NCBI GenBank assembly: GCA_003157315.1
Contig: PMJE01000051.1
Location: 1 to 5,032 of the forward strand
DNA length: 5,032 nt
Direction: 5' to 3'
Origin: Myxococcales bacterium
Lineage (GTDB): Bacteria; Myxococcota; Polyangia; Fen-1088
Numbering within the stretch: position 1 is the stretch's first letter; each line of letters starts with the position of its first letter. The translations under genes were made by a program, and so were the position numbers. The notes beneath the pieces were generated by a model. It saw only the letters and a program-made list of their open reading frames with translations. It did no database searches and was not told the DNA's origin. Below are positions 1 to 4,955 of the stretch, piece after piece.

Positions 1-392
1 CCGGCATAGGTCATGTCAAGGGCGATCGAGATGCTGGCCGGTGAGAAAATCAGGTTGGTGTTCGTGGCGATGAGCTGCTTGTAGGCGTCAAACGCGAAGG
101 CGGCATTGTCGGAAGCCAATGTGGTGCTATCCACCGTCGTCACCTGCGGATCGGAAACGCGCTGGACAGAGGACTTGGCAGTACTGACGTCCGGGGAAAG
201 GGCAGCGTCCGCTACCGCGACAGGGGCAGGCGCGGTGTCGGCCGCACCGATGCTGTCCGGCGGCGGGGAGGCATCGCGCGCAGTTGTATCAGGCCCTAGT
301 ACTGGACTGCTTGAACCACAGCCAGCCAGCGCGGTGGAGAAGAGGGCCGAAAGGACACAACAACTAATCACAGGTCGAAGCGTACTAGTCAT
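1..392 (-). CDS. Serpin-family lipoprotein, N-terminal part (runs off left edge)
   Basis: The partial protein of 130 complete codons starts at ATG 392-390. GGAGG (398-402) lies 5 nt upstream, which fixes the start. Residues 1-25 form a lipoprotein signal peptide ending in the lipobox LAGC with Cys25, so the protein is predicted to be lipidated and exported. Residues 26 to about 92 are a Pro/Ala/Asp-rich low-complexity linker. From about residue 94 the sequence reads DNAAFAFDAYKQL, then NLIFSPASISIALDMTYA. This is the classic start of a serpin: helix A, then the conserved FSP-SIS-AL-M-Y-GA motif. Serpins are suicide inhibitors of serine or cysteine proteases. The reactive-centre loop, which decides target and inhibitory ability, lies outside the window. 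The gene diverges from the RCC1 gene, and a sigma-54-like element lies just upstream. The serpin call is firm from the motif; lipidation is likely; the inhibitor role is inferred from the family. Confidence 0.88.
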   Translation of the reverse strand, partial: MTSTLRPVISCCVLSALFSTALAGCGSSSPVLGPDTTARDASPPPDSIGAADTAPAPVAVADAALSPDVSTAKSSVQRVSDPQVTTVDSTTLASDNAAFAFDAYKQLIATNTNLIFSPASISIALDMTYA

Positions 393-397
393 GGCTG

Positions 398-402
398 CCT
401 CC
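398..402 (-). promoter_or_regulatory. Ribosome binding site of the serpin gene
   Basis: GGAGG on the minus strand lies 5 nt before the ATG at 392. It supports this start, which also gives an ideal lipoprotein signal peptide. Confidence 0.7.
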
Positions 403-423
403 GGGTCGTGTGGGCAGGCCATG

Positions 424-440
424 TGCAAGTTCGAGGCCAA
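424..440 (-). promoter_or_regulatory. Putative sigma-54 (-24/-12) promoter of the serpin gene
   Basis: Read on the minus strand, TTGGC (440-436) and TTGCA (428-424) place GG and GC exactly 10 nt apart, the diagnostic spacing of sigma-54 promoters (consensus YTGGCACG-N4-TTGCW). The -12 part is perfect. The -24 part matches TTGGC but departs in the following three bases. A start about 12 nt beyond the GC falls near 413, giving a leader of about 21 nt that contains the RBS at 398-402. The geometry suits a real promoter. It is not proven, because one match of this quality can occur by chance. Confidence 0.5.
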
Positions 441-444
441 GTCG

Positions 445-462
445 CGGTCTGTCCCCAGACCG
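445..462. repeat. 7-bp inverted repeat (hairpin or operator) in the divergent region
   Basis: CGGTCTG, then TCCC, then CAGACCG: a perfect 7-bp dyad with a 4-nt spacer. It lies about 40 bp upstream of the predicted serpin transcription start and could be a protein-binding site or a transcript hairpin. A smaller dyad, GCCAA-ATC-TTGGC, follows at 471-483. No tract of T follows either, so terminator function is unlikely. Confidence 0.5.
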
Positions 463-499
463 ATGACCAAGCCAAATCTTGGCGGAGATCCGTCAGGGG

Positions 500-533
500 T
501 CTGAGGGTGCGCTCAGAATTCTGAGGGTACGCT
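500..533. repeat. Composite element: 14-bp direct repeats (20-bp period) around a perfect palindrome
   Basis: TCTGAGGGTGCGCT (500-513) recurs as TCTGAGGGTACGCT (520-533), 13 of 14 bases identical, with a 20-bp period. Between them, CTCAGAATTCTGAG (512-525) is a perfect 14-bp palindrome. The CTGAG arm therefore occurs twice direct and once inverted. CCGTCAG (490-496) and CTGACGG (532-538) form a flanking 7-bp inverted repeat. A two-turn spacing of half-sites suggests cooperative binding by a regulator of one or both divergent genes. An old insertion-element end with multiple terminal repeats is another possibility. Confidence 0.55.
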
Positions 534-582
534 GACGGCCATGTCGCAACAGGTACACCTGGAGAAGTGGTACTTTCAGGTG

Positions 583-2832
583 ATGCGGATCCATCGGCAA
601 TGGGTGGTCTGGGCATGTCTGACCATGCTTCCCGCGTGCCGAACCCCGATGCTGAGTCACGATGCCGGCGCCCCGGCGGATTCGTCAGATGCTCCGAACC
701 ACGTTGCGCCGGCCAACCTGTGCGGCGACGTGGCACAGGTAGCAGTGGGCATGCTGCACGCTTGCGCCCTGAAGGCCGACGGGACGCTGTGGTGCTGGGG
801 CGCCAATGGCTACGGCCAGCTCGGCGATACGACCCTCGCTGACAAGGCAGCTCCGGTGCCGGTGACCGCGCTCGGCTCCGACGTGGTCCAGGTGACGGTA
901 GGCTACTCCTACTCCTGTGCGCTAAAGCGCGACGCCACCATCTGGTGCTGGGGCAAGAATGGCAGCGGCCAGCTCGGCAACGGCACGACCACCGACTCTG
1001 CGACGCCGACCCAGACAATCGCCCTCGGGTCAACTGTCGCGGAAGTGGCCGCAGGCAGCGATCTGGCCTGCGCGCGCAAGCTGGACGGCACACTCTGGTG
1101 CTGGGGATTTGGCAATCTTGGCGACGGGACAGGGTGGAATGGCCACAGCACGCCGACCCAGGTGACGGCGCTCGGGTCTGAGGTCGCCGGCATCTCAGTG
1201 GCCCAGTACCATTCCTGCGCGCGTAAAATGGATGGTTCGCTCTGGTGCTGGGGCATGAATACTTCCGGCGAACTCGGCGATGGCTCGTTTGTCGACAGGT
1301 CCACGCCCGTCGAGGTGACCGCGCTTGGCCATGCGGTGTCCAGTTTGTCGGCAGGCATACAAGTCACCTGCGCGCTCAAGACCGACGGGACGCTCTGGTG
1401 CTGGGGCTGGAGAAATGGTGGCGCGACGCCGACCCAGGTGGCGGGCTTGGGCGCCGAGATTGTGGAGGTTTCCGTGGGCGAATACCACACTTGCGCGCGC
1501 AAAGCAGATGGAACCCTGTGGTGTTGGGGCGCAAACGGCGAAGGGCAACTGGGCGACGGCAGTACGAGAGACCGGGATGCGCCGGTCCAGGTCACGGCGG
1601 CAACTGGGTTTCTGCAAGTGGCGGCCGGCTTCGAGTTCACCTGTGCGGTCCAGCTGGGCGCAAGACTGAGCTGTTGGGGCCTCAACGACTTCGGTGAACT
1701 GGGAATGGGAACGACCTCGATCCAACCAGTGCCCCTTGCCGTCGCCAGCCTGGGAACCAACGTGGCGCAACTTGCGGCGGGCGACCTTTCTTTCTGCGCG
1801 CGCAAGACCGATGGCAGCGCCTGGTGCTGGGGCAACAACCTGGCCGGGCAACCCGACAGCGGCCCGACCGAATATCGCCCGAGTCCGGTCGAGGTCGTTG
1901 CCCTCGGCCATTCCGTCGCGCAGGTGGCGAGCGGGTGGGAGGGAGCGACATGCACGCTGATGACGGACGGCGGGGTGTGGTGCTGGGGAACCGCAATGAA
2001 CGCCAGTGGCGATTTCGATGCGCGACCAGTACCCTTCCAGGTCGCCGGCCTGCCGACAAACATCGCAGAAGTGGCTGTCGGCACGGAGCACGCCTGCGCG
2101 CGCGCGGACGACGGGACACTGTGGTGCTGGGGCCGGAATGACTATGGCCAGCTTGGCGACGGATCGAACGCATTCCGGGCGATGCCGGTGCAGGTCAGCG
2201 CGCTTGCCGGGCTGGTCGTGCAGGTGGCGACCACCGGGACTCACACCTGCGCGCGCACGATCGACGGCACGCTCTGGTGCTGGGGCAGCAACGATTCAGG
2301 CCAACTGGGCGACGGAACTACCACCGACAGCCCGACACCGCTTCGGGTCACACCGCTCGGCGCGAACGTGCGGCAGGTGTCGACCAGCCCGGCAAGCCAC
2401 ACCTGCGCCTATCTCGCAGACGGCACGGCATGGTGCTGGGGCCACAACGACAGCGGCCAACTCGGTGACGGCACAACCTCGCAAAGCGCCTTCCCGGTGC
2501 AAGTGTCCGGGCTGGCATCGGTCGTCGAGGTATCGGCGGGCTTGTCCCACACCTGCGCGCGTACCAGTGAGGGCGCCCTGTGGTGCTGGGGCGACAATGG
2601 GGGCGGTCAATTGGGGAATGGAATCAGCGGCCAGCGGGCGATGGCGACGACCCCAGTACGCGTTGCCGTGTTGGGGACAGGTTTCGTCGAGGTTTGCGCC
2701 GGAACCGGCAGCACATGCGCAAGAGGGAGGAATGGCGGCATCTGGTGCTGGGGGTCGCGCGACTTCGGTAGGATGGGCGACGGCGACCTCGGCTTTGTCT
2801 TGTCTCCCGTGGCGCCGATAGGTTGTCCTTGA
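583..2832 (+). CDS. Lipoprotein with 14 RCC1 beta-propeller repeats
   Basis: This 749-residue protein has no visible enzyme domain. Start 583 gives a clean lipoprotein signal, MRIHRQWVVWACLTMLPAC, with Cys19 after LPA; a start at 541 would add 14 residues and spoil the signal. No strong RBS separates the two: GGAGAAG lies at 561-567 and AGGTG abuts the ATG. After a short Asp/Ala-rich linker, residues about 48-749 hold 14 RCC1 repeats of mostly 48-54 residues, with the core C-A-x-K-x-DGTLWCWGxNxxGQLGDG. Every repeat has a C-x9-C pair. Fourteen blades suggest two seven-bladed propellers. Repeat 5 lacks about 10 residues of the GQLGDG segment, and repeats 7-9 are the most degenerate. RCC1 proteins of this bacterial type are surface or secreted proteins, probably binding partners or substrates; the ligand is unknown. 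The gene diverges from the serpin gene and converges with the GH26 gene. Confidence 0.9.
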   Translation: MRIHRQWVVWACLTMLPACRTPMLSHDAGAPADSSDAPNHVAPANLCGDVAQVAVGMLHACALKADGTLWCWGANGYGQLGDTTLADKAAPVPVTALGSDVVQVTVGYSYSCALKRDATIWCWGKNGSGQLGNGTTTDSATPTQTIALGSTVAEVAAGSDLACARKLDGTLWCWGFGNLGDGTGWNGHSTPTQVTALGSEVAGISVAQYHSCARKMDGSLWCWGMNTSGELGDGSFVDRSTPVEVTALGHAVSSLSAGIQVTCALKTDGTLWCWGWRNGGATPTQVAGLGAEIVEVSVGEYHTCARKADGTLWCWGANGEGQLGDGSTRDRDAPVQVTAATGFLQVAAGFEFTCAVQLGARLSCWGLNDFGELGMGTTSIQPVPLAVASLGTNVAQLAAGDLSFCARKTDGSAWCWGNNLAGQPDSGPTEYRPSPVEVVALGHSVAQVASGWEGATCTLMTDGGVWCWGTAMNASGDFDARPVPFQVAGLPTNIAEVAVGTEHACARADDGTLWCWGRNDYGQLGDGSNAFRAMPVQVSALAGLVVQVATTGTHTCARTIDGTLWCWGSNDSGQLGDGTTTDSPTPLRVTPLGANVRQVSTSPASHTCAYLADGTAWCWGHNDSGQLGDGTTSQSAFPVQVSGLASVVEVSAGLSHTCARTSEGALWCWGDNGGGQLGNGISGQRAMATTPVRVAVLGTGFVEVCAGTGSTCARGRNGGIWCWGSRDFGRMGDGDLGFVLSPVAPIGCP
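724..2829 (+). repeat. Coding tandem repeat array, 14 RCC1 units of about 150 bp
   Basis: The TGGTGCTGGGG core, coding WCWG, begins at 790, 943, 1096, 1243, 1396, 1519 (TGGTGTTGGGG), 1822, 1978, 2122, 2275, 2431, 2581 and 2743. The seventh copy is diverged (AGCTGTTGGGG at 1669). Steps are 153, 153, 147, 153, 123, 150, 153, 156, 144, 153, 156, 150 and 162 bp. All are multiples of three, so length changes have stayed in frame. The 123-bp step marks shortened repeat 5. Confidence 0.9.
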
Positions 2833-2843
2833 CCGCTTCTTTG

Positions 2844-2865
2844 CAGTTCAAATCACTTGAAACTG
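2844..2865. terminator. Possible weak hairpin between convergent genes
   Basis: CAGTTCAA (2844-2851) pairs with TTGAAACTG (2857-2865) through 8 bp with one bulged A and a 5-nt loop. It spans the 20-bp gap between the RCC1 stop (2830-2832) and the GH26 stop (2855-2853). The stem is AT-rich and has no T tract on either strand, so a bidirectional terminator role is only suggested by position. Confidence 0.25.
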
Positions 2866-4412
2866 GGCAGTTTGTCTCGTGTGATGACGTATGGATTTGC
2901 ATAGACCGCCTGGAGATGGGCGGTAGTATTGTAGGGTGAATTGAAGTAGGGGTTTGCCCAAACGTTGAAGAATAGCCACTTCGTGCCTGTCGACTTGAGC
3001 TGATCGGGATCCGGAATCGTGCCGCATTCATGTAGTGCAATCATCATGTTGGGGAATGCGGTTTGCGCTTGCTGGAATATGCTGGTCATTGGCTCAGTGT
3101 CGCCTGCGGCCACGTAGTTGTCTGCTCCACCGAAATCGATGTATTGCGCGCCAGGGTTGTAGTCGGCAGTTGGATGCTGACAGAGAGGCGCCAGGAATAG
3201 AACGTTGTTGAGCCCCTTGGTGGCCGTCAGGTAGTTGAACGCGTACTTGAAAAGGCTCTGCCACTGCGCCGAAGTCCCCATGGACCACCAGAACCAGCTG
3301 CAACCGGCGCCAGCTTCGTGGAACAGCCGGAGGATCGCGACACCGCCCGCGGTTTTCAGCGGCGTAACGAATTGGGCAATGCGGTCCAAATCAGCAACAA
3401 AGCTTGTGTTCTCGGCCGTGCCAGCGGCAAGTACGTTGTCGATGTTGGTCTTGGTACTGTAGCTGCCTCCGTTGATGCCCATGTGGTAGCCGAACATGCA
3501 AATACCACCGTTGTTCCAATGGGTGACGCACTGGGTGGGCGCCTGACTGTTGTTCACGTCGAATGCCCGAATCGCAGGGTACTTTCCCGTCGCGGTAAAC
3601 ACCGCGTTCATCCCATTGTCGTTGTTGTCTTCCTCCTGACCCGAAAGGATGCCGGTGCCGTATACGCTGTGCAGATAGCACAGTACGTTGCGCGTCTGTT
3701 GGGTGGCGTTAGGTACCACCGGCACCGCAGTGCAATTGGCGGGTGTGGTGCCAGCGTCACCTGTGGTGGTACCGCCCGTACTTGTGTTTCCGCCGGTATT
3801 CGTGCTCCCCCCGGTGACCGTTGCGCCGCCGCTGCCGGTATTCCCACCGGTCCTTGTGGCCCCGCCGGTGGCCGTGTTCCCACCCGTCCGCGGGGCTCCG
3901 CCGGTGCCGACATCCGCATTCGGCCGTGCATCAACGACGTTGCCCGCATCGGCAGAAGAGGTGCCACCCGTCGCGGTCGTGCCCCCAGTTTGTTCGACGC
4001 CACCGCTCCTAGTGGCTCCGCCAGTTACTGTGCCGCCGGTTGTGGCCGAACTGGCATCGGCCGGTACGCTTCCGCCACTGCTGGTGCTGCCGCCAATGCC
4101 GGTGCTGCCGCCGTTGCTGGTGCTGCCGCCTTTCGTGCTGACTCCGCCAGTCGCCGTCGTACCGCCGGTGGTGGCCATACCTCCGGTCGAAGTCGTGCCT
4201 CCTGTCGCCGATGTGCCCCCTGTGGCGCTGACGCCGCCCGTTGCAGGCGCTGCGTCCGAGCGGGCCGCGCTCGAATCGGGCTGGTTGACAGTTGCAGCCT
4301 CGTTGGAGCAGTTGCCCATGGTCGCTGCGACCAGCAGGAAGCCGGCGACTCGCAGAACCAGAAGCCGGCAGGGAGCGGCGGCGGAAGCTGCGTGCGAGAC
4401 GGAATTCGGCAT
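2853..4412 (-). CDS. Secreted GH26 glycoside hydrolase (beta-mannanase family) with TGG-rich linker
   Basis: The protein has 519 residues. ATG 4412 is chosen because GGAGGAG (4423-4429) lies 10 nt upstream and a signal peptide follows; an open frame reaches upstream to 4556 but reads as non-coding. Residues 1-35 form a signal sequence with hydrophobic core LLVLRVAGFLLVAA, ending MGNC. This is an unusual lipobox, so lipidation at Cys35 is uncertain. Residues about 57-217 are a Gly/Thr/Ser linker of 23 GG-hexamers. Residues about 240-515 match GH26: GILSGQE (254-260), FGYHMG (307-312), LRLFHEAGAG followed by SWFWW (361-376), and MMIALHECGTIPDPDQL (456-472). By family logic Glu366 is the acid/base and Glu462 the nucleophile. 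GH26 enzymes cleave beta-mannans, some beta-1,3-xylan or mixed-linkage glucan; substrate cannot be fixed here. The catalytic region holds seven Cys, suggesting disulfides outside the cytoplasm. Its GC is clearly lower than that of its neighbours. Confidence 0.88.
   Translation of the reverse strand: MPNSVSHAASAAAPCRLLVLRVAGFLLVAATMGNCSNEAATVNQPDSSAARSDAAPATGGVSATGGTSATGGTTSTGGMATTGGTTATGGVSTKGGSTSNGGSTGIGGSTSSGGSVPADASSATTGGTVTGGATRSGGVEQTGGTTATGGTSSADAGNVVDARPNADVGTGGAPRTGGNTATGGATRTGGNTGSGGATVTGGSTNTGGNTSTGGTTTGDAGTTPANCTAVPVVPNATQQTRNVLCYLHSVYGTGILSGQEEDNNDNGMNAVFTATGKYPAIRAFDVNNSQAPTQCVTHWNNGGICMFGYHMGINGGSYSTKTNIDNVLAAGTAENTSFVADLDRIAQFVTPLKTAGGVAILRLFHEAGAGCSWFWWSMGTSAQWQSLFKYAFNYLTATKGLNNVLFLAPLCQHPTADYNPGAQYIDFGGADNYVAAGDTEPMTSIFQQAQTAFPNMMIALHECGTIPDPDQLKSTGTKWLFFNVWANPYFNSPYNTTAHLQAVYANPYVITRDKLPSFK
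3762..4244 (-). repeat. 18-bp-period coding minisatellite encoding the TGG linker
   Basis: This stretch codes for 23 units of the type x-x-x-T-G-G, mostly 6 residues (18 bp) apart. Examples are SATGGT, TTATGG, NTATGG and RTGGNT. Two Asp-containing spacers break the array, at residues about 116-126 and 152-169. The codon-level sequence is varied, so it is an old, drifting array rather than a fresh expansion. It probably acts as a long flexible tether between the membrane or signal end and the catalytic domain. Confidence 0.85.
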
Positions 4413-4422
4413 GGCTCGTGTT

Positions 4423-4429
4423 CTCCTCC
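4423..4429 (-). promoter_or_regulatory. Ribosome binding site of the GH26 gene
   Basis: GGAGGAG on the minus strand lies 10 nt before ATG 4412. This is the strongest Shine-Dalgarno match in the window and decides the start over upstream candidates. Confidence 0.7.
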
Positions 4430-4771
4430 GAATACAGTGGACCCCAATTGACAAAGGCGACGGGGCTCGCGAACACTTGCAAGAGGGCCTGGGCCGCGCC
4501 TGACCTTCACGCAATCTGGCCTCGACTCGACCGTGCGCAACCCCCTGCAGTTTCAAGGGTTTTCGCCTGTGCGGACATCGAGGATCGGCGGTTCAAGCAC
4601 ACAGGCCGGACGCCATGCTGGCTACTTGCTCATCGGTCGATGACCGTGAATCACGCGGCCCGGATGCCGGCTAGCACCTCCCGCGGATATCTTGCTCATC
4701 CAGCAGAGTCCGGGAGTCTTCCGAGCCGCTGGCGACGGCTGTCCGGCGCCAACTGTCGTCATCGCGGCCGC

Positions 4772-4803
4772 GAATTGTCGGCAAATTCGCCGATTCTCAA
4801 TTC
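4772..4803. repeat. Interrupted inverted repeat (GAATTG...CAATTC)
   Basis: GAATTG (4772-4777) pairs with CAATTC (4798-4803), and TCGGC (4778-4782) with GCCGA (4789-4793). The loop is 6 nt and a 4-nt bulge (TTCT) lies on one side only. It sits about 120 bp upstream of the predicted start of the riboswitch transcript and about 375 bp upstream of the GH26 start. Regulator site or hairpin; no T tract follows. Confidence 0.4.
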
Positions 4804-4820
4804 GTGACCCGACCGCGTCC

Positions 4821-4835
4821 TGTGGAAAATCCACA
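4821..4835. promoter_or_regulatory. Perfect palindrome, possible enhancer/operator site
   Basis: TGTGGA-AAA-TCCACA is a perfect 6-bp dyad around a 3-bp centre. Its centre, 4828, is about 79 bp upstream of the transcription start predicted from the sigma-54 element at 4880-4896, a usual distance for an activator (bEBP) site. Each strand also resembles a DnaA box (TTTTCCACA on the minus strand, one base from TTATCCACA), but nothing else suggests an origin. Confidence 0.45.
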
Positions 4836-4879
4836 ACCAACAGCCAAGGATAGCGTGATTTCCGGGAGAAACTTGCCGA

Positions 4880-4896
4880 TTGGCATAGGCATTGCT
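4880..4896 (+). promoter_or_regulatory. Putative sigma-54 (-24/-12) promoter of the riboswitch transcript
   Basis: TTGGCA (4880-4885) and TTGCT (4892-4896) put GG (4882-4883) and GC (4894-4895) exactly 10 nt apart. Against YTGGCACG-N4-TTGCW only the C and G after TGGCA differ. Transcription would start near 4907, about 50-55 nt before the aptamer core at 4963, so the riboswitch would lie in the leader. The agreement of motif, orientation and distance to an independent RNA element raises confidence above that of the motif alone. Confidence 0.6.
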
Positions 4897-4955
4897 GTTC
4901 AAAAGGGACGAAGCTTCCCAATATCCTACCTTCCCCTATTGAAAATCGGATTCCT

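Larger units (their letters stand above)
4413..4880. other. Intergenic region upstream of GH26, no supportable gene
   Basis: No reading frame here shows coding character. It must hold the GH26 promoter, but no convincing -35/-10 or -24/-12 pair faces that gene. Structure seen: GCCTGTG (4565-4571) inverted as CACAGGC (4600-4606); CTTGCTCATC repeated directly at 4625-4634 and 4691-4700; ATGCTGGCTA (4615-4624) echoed by ATGCCGGCTA (4664-4673). Two stronger dyads at 4772-4803 and 4821-4835 are listed separately. Confidence 0.6.

Noticed and set aside
541..582. Earlier ATG of the RCC1 gene at 541.
   Set aside because: It adds 14 residues with mixed charge before an otherwise ideal 19-residue lipoprotein signal. 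No strong RBS supports it, though it cannot be fully excluded.
909..2244. Long minus-strand frames of 391 and 349 codons opposite the RCC1 gene.
   Set aside because: Their repeated PQHQ- and AFRHLH-like patterns only mirror the RCC1 repeats. The plus-strand product is unambiguous.
3688..4503. Long plus-strand frame of 271 codons rich in VPPV/APPV repeats, opposite the GH26 linker.
   Set aside because: It is the antisense mirror of the TGG array. It has no domain, and the opposite strand codes a clear signal peptide, linker and GH26 domain.
4413..4556. Upstream extension of the GH26 reading frame by 48 codons.
   Set aside because: It would bury the signal peptide behind an Arg-rich stretch, and the strong RBS at 4423-4429 fits ATG 4412.
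4539..4561. AACCC...GGGTT followed by TTTT as a terminator.
   Set aside because: It has a 5-bp stem with a 13-nt loop, and no gene ends just upstream on the plus strand.
4292..4807. Plus-strand frame of 171 codons.
   Set aside because: Its first part is antisense to the GH26 signal-peptide region, the rest is Arg-rich and featureless, and there is no RBS.
4821..4835. DnaA-box-like palindrome as part of a replication origin.
   Set aside because: There is only one site, with no cluster of boxes, no AT-rich unwinding region and no dnaA/dnaN neighbours.
4903..4918. GGGACGAAGC upstream of the aptamer, resembling the GEMM strand GGGACGCAAAGCC, as a possible tandem riboswitch.
   Set aside because: There is no GCAAACC partner, GNRA-capped stem or second stem around it.
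4622..4921. Minus-strand frame of 99 codons starting with TTG.
   Set aside because: It has no recognisable domain or RBS and overlaps the sigma-54 element and both dyads.
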